15,085 bases of DNA, taken from Oscillospiraceae bacterium (lineage in GTDB: Bacteria; Bacillota_A; Clostridia; Oscillospirales; Oscillospiraceae). The translations under genes were made by a program, and so were the position numbers. The stretch covers positions 1 to 15,085 of the forward strand of contig JAFZOC010000297.1 of the NCBI GenBank assembly GCA_017550765.1. Reading direction: 5' to 3'. This document shows, piece after piece, positions 5,443 to 12,787 of the stretch (positions within the stretch are counted from its first letter, which is position 1; each line of letters begins with the position of its first letter). The notes below the pieces were generated by a model. The model ran no database searches, was not told where the DNA came from, and worked only from the letters and a program-made list of their open reading frames with translations.

Positions 5443-6480
5443 ATGCCTACGAAAAAGCCCCGTCCCGGCAAGGGCGGCGACAAGTACGTCCCCTTCGAGG
5501 AGCGCAGCGGCGAGAGCGCCGTGGTGTTCTTCACCCGGGACCTCTCCGCCGCCGGCCTGCAGAAGATCTATGACCGCGTGAGCCAGGTGCTCTGCGGCAA
5601 GGTCGCCGTGAAGCTGCACACCGGCGAGCCGGAAGGCCCCAACATCATCCCCCGGCCCTGGGTGCAGGAGCTGTTGGCCTCCCGTCTGCCCGAGGCCACC
5701 ATCATCGAGACCAACACCTACTACAAAGGCGGCCGCTACACCACCGAGGAGCACCGCAAGACCCTGGAAGTGAACGGCTGGACCTTCTGTCCGGTGGACA
5801 TCACCGACGAGCACGGCGTGGCCGCGCTGCCGGTCAAGGGCGGCAAGTGGTTCACCGAGATGCACGTAGGCGAGAGCATGCTGCAGTACGAGTCCCTGCT
5901 GGTGCTGACCCATTTCAAGGGCCACATCATGGGCGGCTTCGGCGGCAGCAACAAGAACATCGGCATCGGCTGCGCCGACGGCCGCATCGGCAAGGGCGAG
6001 ATCCACAGCCGGCCCGTCGGCGTCTGGAACATCAACAAAGAGGAGCTGATGGAGCGCATCAGCGAGAGCACCAAGGCCACCATCGACTTCTTCGCGCCCC
6101 ACGTCTGCTACATCAACACCCTGCGCAACATGTCCGTCTCCTGCGACTGCGAAGGCGCCAAGGCCGAGCCCGTGGTCACCCCGGACATCGGCATCGTCGC
6201 CTCTCTGGACATCCTGGCAGCGGACAGCGCCTGCGTGGACCTGATCTACGCTCTGCCCGGAGACAGCGGCAAAGCCATGATCGAGCGCATCGAGAGCCGC
6301 CACGGTCTGCGCCAGCTGAGCTATATGAAGGAGCTCGGCATGGGCCACGACCGCTACGTCCTCATCGACATCGACCACGACGACGCCCCCATCACCGCCG
6401 CCGAAGCCGTGCGGGACATCTCGCCGGAGTGGGTCCCCGACCGCTACAACGTCTTCTGGGGCCGCAACAAGCGCGCGTGA
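5443..6480 (+). CDS. DUF362 domain-containing protein
   Basis: The 345-aa protein matches the DUF362 family (COG2768-like) along its length. Hallmarks are GKVAVKLHTGEPEGPN (about residues 51-66), ETNTYYKGGRYTTEEH, LTHFKGHIMGGFGGSNKNIGIGCA (about 160-183), a CDC motif (VSCDCEG), PDIGIVASLDILAADSACVDLIY and IESRHGLRQL. A role in redox or iron-sulfur chemistry is often assumed for this family but the reaction is not established. No ferredoxin-type CxxCxxCxxxC cluster is present, so this belongs to the shorter subgroup. About 25 N-terminal residues (basic, MPTKKPRPGKGGDK) and about 30 C-terminal ones extend beyond the core. The start is fixed by AAAGGAGG eight bases upstream. It is probably transcribed alone, between its own promoter and terminator. 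Confidence 0.88.
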   Translation: MPTKKPRPGKGGDKYVPFEERSGESAVVFFTRDLSAAGLQKIYDRVSQVLCGKVAVKLHTGEPEGPNIIPRPWVQELLASRLPEATIIETNTYYKGGRYTTEEHRKTLEVNGWTFCPVDITDEHGVAALPVKGGKWFTEMHVGESMLQYESLLVLTHFKGHIMGGFGGSNKNIGIGCADGRIGKGEIHSRPVGVWNINKEELMERISESTKATIDFFAPHVCYINTLRNMSVSCDCEGAKAEPVVTPDIGIVASLDILAADSACVDLIYALPGDSGKAMIERIESRHGLRQLSYMKELGMGHDRYVLIDIDHDDAPITAAEAVRDISPEWVPDRYNVFWGRNKRA

Positions 6481-6515
6481 CGGGCATCCCCCGGCCAGCC
6501 GCAGATACTGATCTC

Positions 6516-6553
6516 TATGGAAAGAGCGCCACTTCCGTGGCGCTCTTTCCATA
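6516..6553 (+). terminator. Intrinsic terminator after the DUF362 gene
   Basis: Perfect 17-base arms (6516-6532 and 6537-6553) close a TTCC loop; the core is GAGCGCCAC-TTCC-GTGGCGCTC followed by TTT. It lies 36 bases after the stop codon. The A-rich 5' flank (GGAAAG) makes it nearly symmetrical, so it could stop transcription in both directions. Confidence 0.85.
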
Positions 6554-6612
6554 GGCGGGGAGCGCGAACGGGCGATCTGGCCCGAAAGCCCCGCCGCATG
6601 TCAGCTTGGGTC

Positions 6613-6641
6613 TTGCGGGACGGGGAAGATCATGGTACTTT
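6613..6641 (+). promoter_or_regulatory. Possible promoter of the guanylate-kinase-like gene
   Basis: TTGCGG (6613-6618), 17 bases, TACTTT (6636-6641), with an overlapping TTTATA at 6639-6644. The match is weak, but this is the only AT-rich patch between the terminator at 6553 and the gene. Confidence 0.3.
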
Positions 6642-6717
6642 ATAGGGGAAAACAACGATGCGCGGGCCGGGGCGCGGGATGCGCCGGGGCCGGTCCGCGG
6701 CAGAAGGAGCGGTACAG

Positions 6718-7257
6718 ATGAGCAAGCATCTCTATGTGGTATCCGGACCCTCCGGCGCCGGCGTACGGGACGTCGTGGCGGCCGTGTACGCCCGGCGGGC
6801 GGACGTCTGCGCGGTGACGCCGGTCACGGCGCGGAAGATGAAGCCCGGCGAGCAGGACGGCGTGGGCTTCTGGTTCTACGACCTGGAGGGCTGGAACGCC
6901 CTGAAGGAGACGGGCGACCTGCTGGAGGCCACGGAGCTGGCCGGGAACGACTACGGCACCTCCCGCCGCCTGGTCCGGGAGAAGCTGGACGCCGGGTACA
7001 GCGTGCTGCTGCAGCTGGAGATCGAGCGCGCCGCCCAGGTCCGCTGCAGCATGCCCGAGGCCGTCTGCATCTACATCGAACCTACGGAGCCGGTGCTGCT
7101 GCAGCGCTACCAGGCGATCTCCCGCTGCGCGCCGGAGGTGACGGCCCGGATGGCCGTAGCCGCGGAACAGCGGGAAAAGTCCGCCTTCTGCGACGTGCGC
7201 ATCTGCAGCGACGACCTCGCCGCCGCCACGGCGGAGCTGGAGGCTCTGATCGACTGA
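6718..7257 (+). CDS. Guanylate-kinase-like protein with degenerate P-loop
   Basis: The 179-aa product follows the guanylate kinase fold from end to end: SGPSGAG (residues 9-15), TARKMKPGEQDGVGFWF (38-53), LLEATELAGNDYGT (68-81), VLLQLEIERAAQV (96-108), IYIEPTE (118-124), EVTARMAVAAEQREKSAFCD (140-159) and a C-terminal helix. Several key positions differ from active enzymes. The P-loop lysine is Val16 and the following Ser/Thr is Arg17; the conserved Tyr of the GMP site is Phe51; the Asp of the 'LDID' strand is Glu101; the lid is shortened. The GMP-site Arg39, Glu70 and Tyr79 remain. The start at 6718 has AAGGAG eight bases upstream; the open frame from 6658 lacks one. It is likely catalytically impaired, perhaps a GMP/nucleotide-binding regulator. 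An ordinary gmk probably exists elsewhere. Confidence 0.85.
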   Translation: MSKHLYVVSGPSGAGVRDVVAAVYARRADVCAVTPVTARKMKPGEQDGVGFWFYDLEGWNALKETGDLLEATELAGNDYGTSRRLVREKLDAGYSVLLQLEIERAAQVRCSMPEAVCIYIEPTEPVLLQRYQAISRCAPEVTARMAVAAEQREKSAFCDVRICSDDLAAATAELEALID

Positions 7258-7306
7258 GCAGCGTCCGCCGCGGCGGGGCACGCTCCCCCCTGTCCCCCAT
7301 CCGCAT

Positions 7307-7341
7307 CCGACGGCCCAGGCCCTGGCGTCCTGGGCCGTCGG
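7307..7341 (+). terminator. Strong hairpin between the guanylate-kinase-like and acyltransferase genes
   Basis: Perfect 13-base arms (CCGACGGCCCAGG 7307-7319 and 7329-7341) with a 9-base loop, 50 bases after one stop and 46 before the next start. No T-run follows (CATATCC), so this may be a U-poor terminator, an attenuator or an mRNA-stabilising hairpin rather than a classical terminator. Confidence 0.5.
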
Positions 7342-7387
7342 CATATCCATCGCGGCACACCGAGGCCGCGGCAAGGAGGCTCTCGCC

Positions 7388-8698
7388 ATGTCTGCAGAGG
7401 ATACCGCAGCGCCCGCTCGCGGGACGGATAAGGCCCCCGGCGGCGCCGCGCCGTCCGACGGCTCCCCGCCGTCCCCCGCAGGGGGGAGCGCGCCCCGCGG
7501 CCTTTTCGCCCGCTGGCGGGCGCTGGAAGGGACCTCCGATCACCCCATGTACGATCTGATCTTCTGGATCGTGCGGCTGTGGATGGGCCGCCGCCACCGG
7601 GTCCAGATCGACGACGCCCTGCTCCGGGAGGCCCGGGCGCCCTTCATCCTGCTGTCCGACCACGAGTCCTTCTACGACTTCTACTATCTCTCCCTGCTGC
7701 GCTGGCCCAAGCGGCCCAGCTATCTGGTGAACGAGTACTGGTGCACCCGGCCCGTGCTGAAGACCATGGCCCGGAAGGCGGGCATCCTCTCCAAAAAGCT
7801 CTTCACCAGGGACATGTCCACCGCCGTGGGCATCCTGCGGACCCTGCGGCGGGGCTATCCCGTGGTCATCTTCCCGGAGGGGCGCCTCTCCCCCGACGGG
7901 CGCTCGAACCCCATCGTAGAGGGCGGCGCCGCCTTCTACAAGCGCCTGAAGGTGGACCTGGTGCTGGCGCGGATCGACGGGGCCTACTTCGCCGACCCCA
8001 AGTGGCGCCGCCGGAGCTATCGCTCCACCGTCCGGGTGCGGGTAGTCCGGGTCCTCCGTCGGGAGGAACTGGCGGCCATGCCCGACGGGGAGCTGGACGC
8101 GCTCATCGCTTCCACCCTCTCCCACGACGCCAGCGAAGCGCTCGCGGAGCGCTATCCCCAGCGGGACCGGGCGGAGGGCCTGGAGGGCATCCTCTACCGC
8201 TGCGCCGACTGCGGCGCTCTCTACAGCACCCGGGGCGTGGGCTGCGAGCTCGTCTGCTCCGCCTGCGGCGCCCGGCATCGGCTGGACGAGCGCTATCGCT
8301 TCCGGGACGGCCCCGCGACGATCGGCGCCTGGTACGACCACATCCGCGCGCTGGAGGAGCCGGAGCTGGACCGCTTCTCCCTTCAGGCCAGGGTCCGCGT
8401 CAAGATCTTCGGCGCGGACGGCGGTCCGGTCCGCCGGGAAGAGGGCGTGTGCGCCCTCACGCCGGAGGGCTTCTCCTACCGCTCGGAGCGGGGCGGCTTC
8501 TCCGTCCCCATGGAGGACCTGCCCGCGCTGGCTTTCTCCTGCAACGAGGAGTTCGAGCTCTACCACGAGGGCGAGCTCCACTATTTCTACCCCGTCGAGC
8601 ACCCGCAGCAGTGCGCCCGCTGGGCCCTGCTGGTGGATATGTGCGCCGCCCGGCGCGAGGACCGGCCGCGGCGCAGAGGAGGCACGCCCCATGGCTGA
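7388..8698 (+). CDS. PlsC-family acyltransferase with zinc ribbon and C-terminal extension
   Basis: The 436-aa protein carries the PlsC/LPLAT signature: motif I HESFYD (His92, Asp97; HX4D), an acceptor-binding block near 140-155 (FTRDMSTAVGILRTLRRG) and motif III FPEG (162-165). It probably transfers an acyl chain to a lysophospholipid or related acceptor at the cytoplasmic face of the membrane. Unlike minimal PlsC (about 240 aa), it continues with a zinc ribbon (Cys272, Cys275, Cys290, Cys293) and a beta-rich C-terminal domain (about 330-420). The first 40 residues are a low-complexity Ala/Pro/Gly/Ser tail. AAGGAGG eight bases upstream supports the start at 7388; an ATG at 7547 would remove the tail. 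The 3' end overlaps the next gene by eight bases, so the two are co-translated. Confidence 0.86.
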   Translation: MSAEDTAAPARGTDKAPGGAAPSDGSPPSPAGGSAPRGLFARWRALEGTSDHPMYDLIFWIVRLWMGRRHRVQIDDALLREARAPFILLSDHESFYDFYYLSLLRWPKRPSYLVNEYWCTRPVLKTMARKAGILSKKLFTRDMSTAVGILRTLRRGYPVVIFPEGRLSPDGRSNPIVEGGAAFYKRLKVDLVLARIDGAYFADPKWRRRSYRSTVRVRVVRVLRREELAAMPDGELDALIASTLSHDASEALAERYPQRDRAEGLEGILYRCADCGALYSTRGVGCELVCSACGARHRLDERYRFRDGPATIGAWYDHIRALEEPELDRFSLQARVRVKIFGADGGPVRREEGVCALTPEGFSYRSERGGFSVPMEDLPALAFSCNEEFELYHEGELHYFYPVEHPQQCARWALLVDMCAARREDRPRRRGGTPHG

Positions 8699-10142
8699 GA
8701 CGAAACGCGCCGCGAAAAATGAACGCACCCTGATCAGCATCTCCAGGAAGACCTTCTTTCAGGTGACGGCCCTGCTGCTGGGCCTGCTGCTGCTCTCGAT
8801 CGCGCTGACCTATGCGATCCCCCGGGGCCAGTTCGGCGTCCTGCCCGACGGCGGGACCGACTATCTGAGCTACACGCGGCGGGACGATCTGAGCGGCATC
8901 CCTCTCTATCAGGGGCTGCTGGCGCCGCTGCTGGTCTTCTTCTCCTCCGACGGGCTCACCCTGGCGATGCTCTCGCTCTTCCTGTTCACGATCTCCGCCG
9001 CTTTCCAGGTGATGGAGGACGTGGGCGGGATCCGGGCCCTGGTGGGCGCGGTGTCGGAGCGTTTCCGCGGTCGGCGGAGGCTCCTGCTGGTGCTGGTCTC
9101 CTTCCTGTTCTACTGCTTCGGCTCCTTCCTGGGCCTCTTTGAGGAGATGCTCACCATGCTGCCGATCGTGACGGCCCTGTGCGTGCTGGTGGGCTACGAC
9201 TCCTTCACCGGCTTCCTCTGCAGCATCCTGGCCTGCGGCTTCGGCTTCGCCAGCGCCATCACCAACCCCTTCACTGTGCTGCTGGCCTGCCAGATCGTCG
9301 GGGCGGACCCCACGGAGCACCTCTGGTTCCGGCTGCTGATCTTCGCGGTCATGTTCGCGCTGCTGATGCTCTTCCTCTTCTCCTATCTCCGCCGGCTGGA
9401 GCGGGACCCCGGCTCCAGTCTCACCCGCGCCCACGACGAGGCCCTCCGGGCCGCGTCCGCGCCGGCGGCAGAGACGGAGGAGCGCCCCGCGGGAGAGCGG
9501 CGGCGCCTGGTGACGGTCTACGCCGTCTTCCTCCTGGCAGCCCTGGCGCTGATCCTGATCTCCTCCCTGTCCCCGGTGCTGCGGGGCTACAGCGTGCCCA
9601 TCCTGATCGCCTACTTCCTGATCTTCGGCATCGCCGCCGGCGCCCTGGTGGCCCGGGATCTGCGCTATGTGCTCCGGAGCTTCCTGCGGGGCCTGGGCGG
9701 CGCGCTGCCCACCCTGGTCTTCATCGCCCTGGCCGCCTCGATCAAGTACGTCTTCGACCGGGGCGCGGTGCTGCCCACCATCGTCTCGGCGATCAACGGC
9801 ACGATCGAAGGCCACAGCCCTGCGGCGGTGGCGCTGACGATCTATCTGATCGTGCTGCTGCTGGAGTTCTTCATCTCCTCCTCCACCGCCAAGGCGATCC
9901 TGGTGATGGGCCTGCTGGCCATGGTGGACACCGGGCTCACCAAGCCGATGCTGGTGCTGCTGTACACCTTCGCCGACGGCTATACCAACGTGCTCTTCCC
10001 CACCTCCCCCGTGCTGCTGATCGGGCTGAGCATGATCGGCCTGGACCATTTCGCCTGGGTCAGGAAGACCGCGCCCCTGTTCCTCGTGAACTTCCTGCTG
10101 GTGCTGGCCTTCATCGTCCTGGGCATCGCTGTGGGCTACTGA
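8691..10142 (+). CDS. yfcC: YfcC-family membrane carrier (C4-dicarboxylate/basic amino acid type)
   Basis: The 483-aa product is a polytopic membrane protein with about 12 hydrophobic segments, the first at residues 23-43. It matches the YfcC/DcuC-like family (PF03606). Recognisable blocks are FEEMLTMLPIVTALCVLVGYDSFTGF, ITNPFTVLLA in the first half, FFISSSTAKAIL, and FADGYTNVLFPTSPVLL in the second half. A hydrophilic central loop (about residues 235-275: RRLERDPGSSLTRAHDEAL...) separates the halves. Such carriers move dicarboxylates, amino acids or similar small organic anions; the substrate cannot be told from sequence. GAGGAGG upstream fixes the start, which overlaps the acyltransferase stop by eight bases. 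A small CGCGCC/GGCGCG hairpin (10189-10204) follows but lacks a T-run. Confidence 0.88.
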   Translation: MAETKRAAKNERTLISISRKTFFQVTALLLGLLLLSIALTYAIPRGQFGVLPDGGTDYLSYTRRDDLSGIPLYQGLLAPLLVFFSSDGLTLAMLSLFLFTISAAFQVMEDVGGIRALVGAVSERFRGRRRLLLVLVSFLFYCFGSFLGLFEEMLTMLPIVTALCVLVGYDSFTGFLCSILACGFGFASAITNPFTVLLACQIVGADPTEHLWFRLLIFAVMFALLMLFLFSYLRRLERDPGSSLTRAHDEALRAASAPAAETEERPAGERRRLVTVYAVFLLAALALILISSLSPVLRGYSVPILIAYFLIFGIAAGALVARDLRYVLRSFLRGLGGALPTLVFIALAASIKYVFDRGAVLPTIVSAINGTIEGHSPAAVALTIYLIVLLLEFFISSSTAKAILVMGLLAMVDTGLTKPMLVLLYTFADGYTNVLFPTSPVLLIGLSMIGLDHFAWVRKTAPLFLVNFLLVLAFIVLGIAVGY

Positions 10143-10246
10143 GGCCCGGCGAGAAAGCAGCGCAGCCGCATCTGGTCGATGCCTTCGCCGCGCCCCACGG
10201 CGCGCGGCTCGGTGGCGCGTCCACGCCCGGGCGGCCGCGCCGATAT

Positions 10247-10275
10247 GTCAACTTCTCTTGACATTTTCGGTTGAC
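10247..10275. promoter_or_regulatory. Candidate BirA operator upstream of bioY-birA
   Basis: GTCAAC (10247-10252) and GTTGAC (10270-10275) form an inverted repeat with 17 bases between. This resembles the known BirA site pattern (GTnAAC ... GTTnAC half-sites separated by about 16-18 bases). The right half-site overlaps the -35 box TTGACG, so binding would block transcription. A second inverted repeat, TGTCAA-N6-TTGACA (10246-10263), is nested in it. Confidence 0.6.
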
Positions 10276-10299
10276 GTTTCCCGGCAGGTGGCGTATACT
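10271..10299 (+). promoter_or_regulatory. Promoter of bioY-birA
   Basis: TTGACG (10271-10276), 17-base spacer, TATACT (10294-10299), 30 bases before the bioY start codon. Confidence 0.8.
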
Positions 10300-10328
10300 G
10301 GGGCCACTATGGGAAAAGAGGTGGTCTC

Positions 10329-10895
10329 ATGGGTACCCGGCTGTCTGTCCGCGATCTTTGCTATGCCGCGCTGGGCGTGGCGCTGCTCACCGTCTGCTCC
10401 TGGCTGTCGCTGCCGGCGCTGCTGCCCAGCGGCGTGCCCTTCACCCTGCAGACCTTCGCCGTGTGCCTGCTGGCCGCCCTGTACGGCTGGCGGCTGGGCA
10501 GCTGGACCGTGGCGGTCTATCTGCTGCTGGGCGCCGCGGGCGTGCCGGTGTTCTCCGGCTTTCGCGGCGGTCTGGGGGCCCTGCTGGGCGTGACGGGGGG
10601 CTATCTGGCGGGTTTCCTCCTCACCGCGCTGACCGTGGGCCTGGCGGCCGACCGCCTCTCGCGGCGCCTGCCGGTACTGCTGGGGGCCATGGCCCTGGGC
10701 CTCGCCCTGTGCTACGCCTTCGGCACCGCCTGGTCCGTGCTGCTCTACGCCCGGGACACCGGTCCCATCAGCGTGGGCGCGGCCCTGAGCTGGTGTGTGC
10801 TGCCCTATCTGCTGCCGGACGCGGTCAAGATCGTGCTGGCCGCCCTGCTCTGCGGCCGGCTCCATCCTCTTCTCTGGAAAGGCAGGACCTCATGA
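10329..10895 (+). CDS. bioY: Biotin transporter substrate-binding subunit BioY
   Basis: The 188-aa hydrophobic protein has six predicted membrane segments and the BioY signatures SGVPFTLQTFAVCLLAALYG (about residues 34-53) and GAAGVPVFSGFRGGLGALLGVTGGYLAGF (about 68-96), followed by the aspartate-containing YLLPDAVKIVLAALL near the C-terminus. It is the S-component of an ECF-type biotin importer and needs the shared EcfA/EcfT module, not encoded here, or may work alone at lower efficiency. GAGGTGG just upstream supports the start at 10329. The stop overlaps the birA start (ATGA), so the two genes are coupled, and the upstream operator suggests repression when biotin is plentiful. Confidence 0.95.
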   Translation: MGTRLSVRDLCYAALGVALLTVCSWLSLPALLPSGVPFTLQTFAVCLLAALYGWRLGSWTVAVYLLLGAAGVPVFSGFRGGLGALLGVTGGYLAGFLLTALTVGLAADRLSRRLPVLLGAMALGLALCYAFGTAWSVLLYARDTGPISVGAALSWCVLPYLLPDAVKIVLAALLCGRLHPLLWKGRTS

Positions 10896-11878
10896 CCAAG
10901 GACGTCGTTCTGCAGGCCCTCTGGTCCCACGCGGACCGCTATCTCTCCGGCGCGGAGCTGGCCGCCCTGCTCTCCATCAGCCGCACGGCGGTGTGGAAGG
11001 CGGTGGAGCAGCTGCGCGCGGAGGGATATCTCATCGAGGCGCTGCCCCGCAAGGGCTATCGGCTGCTGTCGAAGAGCGACGTGCTCAGCGCCCCGGGGAT
11101 CGGCCGGCGTCTGAGCTGCCCCGCCCTGCGCGTACGGTATGCGAAGGAGCTGGGCTCCACCAACACGGCGCTGAAGGAGCTGGCCGACCGGGGAGAGCCG
11201 GCGGGCCTGGCCCTGGTGGCCGGGCGGCAGACCGCCGGCCGGGGCCGCATGGGCCGCAGCTTCTATTCCCCGGAGGACACGGGCGTCTATCTGAGCCTGC
11301 TGCTGCGCCCCGTCCTGCCCGCGGCGGAGGCCGTCCGGCTCACCGCCTGCGCGGCGGTGGCCGTGGCCGAGACCCTGGAAGAGCTCTCCGGCCGCCCCGC
11401 GCAGATCAAATGGGTCAACGACGTCTTTCTGGACGGCAAGAAGGTCTGCGGCATCCTCACCGAGGCCTCCATGGACTGCGAGAGCGGCCAGCTGAGCTAT
11501 GCGGTGGTAGGCATCGGCGTCAATGCCCTGGAGCCCCCCGGTGGCTTCCCGGAGGAGATCCGGGACGTGGCCGGCGCCGTCTTCCGGGAGCGGACGCTGC
11601 CGGAGCTGCGCTGCCGCATCGCCGCGGGGATCCTGGACCGGCTCTGGCGATCCTGCGGCGGAGCGGTGTTCGCCGACTGCTTCGAGGCCTACCGCTCCCG
11701 CTCCCTGGTCCTGGGCCGGGAGGTGGAGCTGATCTCCCCGGGGCGAGATCCCGTCCCCGCCCGGGTGCTGGATCTGGAGCCGGACTATGCCCTGCGGGTG
11801 CAGCTGCCGGACGGCAGCGTGCAGCGGGTGCTCTCCGGCGAGCTGCGCGTCCGGCCTCTGGGCCCCGCGTCCCTCTGA
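10892..11878 (+). CDS. birA: Bifunctional biotin-[acetyl-CoA carboxylase] ligase / biotin operon repressor BirA
   Basis: The 328-aa protein is a full-length bifunctional BirA. A winged helix-turn-helix spans residues 1-60 (LSGAELAALLSISRTAVWKAVEQLRAEGY ... RKGYRLL). The catalytic domain runs from about 80 to 265 and contains GSTN (88-91), the biotinyl-AMP loop GRGRMGR (116-122) and KWVNDVFLDGKKVCGILTE (173-191). A small C-terminal SH3-like domain follows (about 275-325). It activates biotin with ATP, attaches it to carrier lysines of carboxylases, and represses biotin genes when biotinyl-AMP accumulates. The start overlaps the bioY stop by the ATGA arrangement. Together with the palindrome at 10247-10275 this predicts autoregulation. 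Confidence 0.96.
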   Translation: MTKDVVLQALWSHADRYLSGAELAALLSISRTAVWKAVEQLRAEGYLIEALPRKGYRLLSKSDVLSAPGIGRRLSCPALRVRYAKELGSTNTALKELADRGEPAGLALVAGRQTAGRGRMGRSFYSPEDTGVYLSLLLRPVLPAAEAVRLTACAAVAVAETLEELSGRPAQIKWVNDVFLDGKKVCGILTEASMDCESGQLSYAVVGIGVNALEPPGGFPEEIRDVAGAVFRERTLPELRCRIAAGILDRLWRSCGGAVFADCFEAYRSRSLVLGREVELISPGRDPVPARVLDLEPDYALRVQLPDGSVQRVLSGELRVRPLGPASL

Positions 11879-11900
11879 AGCGCGCCGCGCAGGATGGGTC

Positions 11901-11929
11901 TTGGCAAAGCCGCCCGGATGGGGTATACT
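11901..11929 (+). promoter_or_regulatory. Promoter of the 196-aa membrane-anchored protein gene
   Basis: TTGGCA (11901-11906), 17-base spacer, TATACT (11924-11929), 22 bases after the birA stop. It makes the following gene an independent unit. Confidence 0.75.
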
Positions 11930-11973
11930 ATCCGCATACAAGCCCATACAAGGACACATAGGAGATGATCTCG

Positions 11974-12564
11974 ATGAAAAAATGGCAGATCTACGCCGGT
12001 CTCGGCCTGTCGGCCGCCGCTGCCGCCGTCTTCGTGCTGGCCCGCAGGCTCGCGGACAAGAGCGTCCCCGAGAAGACCGCCCAGCCCGAGAAGGCGCCTG
12101 TCCCCACCAGGACGGGCAGCTACAGCTTCATTTCCGGCTTCCAGAACGCCGCTACTGTTGAGATGCGCCTGGACTACGACCCGGAGCGCTATGGCTTCGC
12201 CGTGGTGGAAGAGGGCTTCCTCAGCGGGTCCAGCGACTCCCACGTGGCGCTGCTGCAGGGCGAGGCGCTCAGCATCCAGTTCGAATATGCCTCCTACTAC
12301 GCCGGCGAAGAGGCCGACGGCCAGTGGAGCGCCCAGCGGGAGAAGCATCCCGACCTCTCGGTCCTGCGCTTCGGCGCGCTGGAGGCCGCCTGCTATCTGG
12401 AGGGCGACAGCGTGTGCTTCTGCCTGCCGATCCCCGAGGACGGGCACAGCTACGTGCTGGCCACGCTCTTCAAGGCCAAAGACAACGACACGCCCCTGGC
12501 GGACATGCCCAAAGATCCCGACGTGGAGGCCATCCTCTCCAGCGTCCGCTTCGAGCGGAGCTGA
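11974..12564 (+). CDS. Membrane-anchored protein of unknown function, 196 aa
   Basis: I do not recognise the family. The start at 11974 (MKKWQIYAG) is preferred to the in-frame ATG at 11965 because AGGAG (11960-11964) lies nine bases before it but directly abuts 11965. A single N-terminal hydrophobic segment (about residues 5-23, IYAGLGLSAAAAAVFVLAR) is followed by a charged linker (LADKSVPEKTAQPEKAP) and a beta-rich domain of about 145 residues (TGSYSFISGFQNAATVEMRLDYDPERYGFAVVEEGFL...). This looks like an uncleaved signal anchor with an extracytoplasmic domain. There is no lipobox. The gene has its own promoter and a strong terminator, so it is probably expressed alone. Confidence 0.8.
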   Translation: MKKWQIYAGLGLSAAAAAVFVLARRLADKSVPEKTAQPEKAPVPTRTGSYSFISGFQNAATVEMRLDYDPERYGFAVVEEGFLSGSSDSHVALLQGEALSIQFEYASYYAGEEADGQWSAQREKHPDLSVLRFGALEAACYLEGDSVCFCLPIPEDGHSYVLATLFKAKDNDTPLADMPKDPDVEAILSSVRFERS

Positions 12565-12605
12565 CACGCCGCCGGGCGAGCCCTCGGTCTGACCGCCAGG
12601 TCTAG

Positions 12606-12655
12606 GATACGGAAAAGAAGAGCGCCGCTTCGGTGGCGCTCTTCTTTTCCGTATC
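12606..12655 (+). terminator. UUCG-capped intrinsic terminator
   Basis: Perfect 21-base arms (12606-12626 and 12635-12655) are extended by a G-T and a C-G pair closing a TTCG tetraloop (CTTCGG). The core GAGCGCC stem runs into CTTCTTTT. A complementary A-rich 5' arm makes it usable in both directions. It separates the 196-aa gene from the iscR promoter. Confidence 0.92.
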
Positions 12656-12720
12656 GGGGCTCCGAGCGCCCGATCTCAGACGCCGCGCCGGTGTGCTATA
12701 CAAAAGGCTCAAACTGTCTA

Positions 12721-12749
12721 TTTAATTCCTAGTTTTTTCGTGGTATATT
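12721..12749 (+). promoter_or_regulatory. iscR operon promoter, AT-rich
   Basis: A -10 element TATATT (12744-12749) lies 17 bases after a poor -35 (TTTAAT, 12721-12726) in an AT-rich patch (TTTAATTCCTAGTTTTTTCG). A weak -35 with a TCCTAG...TGGTAT stretch in the spacer would suit a promoter occupied by an Rrf2-type regulator, probably IscR itself, but no clear palindrome is visible. Confidence 0.5.
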
Positions 12750-12787
12750 GTCCGTGCAATACCCTACCAAAAAGGAGGGAGATCCGC

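Noticed and set aside
4666..6552. A 628-codon minus-strand open frame spanning the intergenic region and the DUF362 gene
   Set aside because: It is antisense to a gene with clear family motifs, its composition is low-complexity (Ala/Gly/Val/Asp runs), and it has no ribosome-binding site. It is an effect of high GC content.
10271..10891. N-terminal extension of BirA back to 10271
   Set aside because: The frame is open but overlaps bioY out of frame and begins at the -35 box. The ATG at 10892 gives the standard BirA N-terminus.
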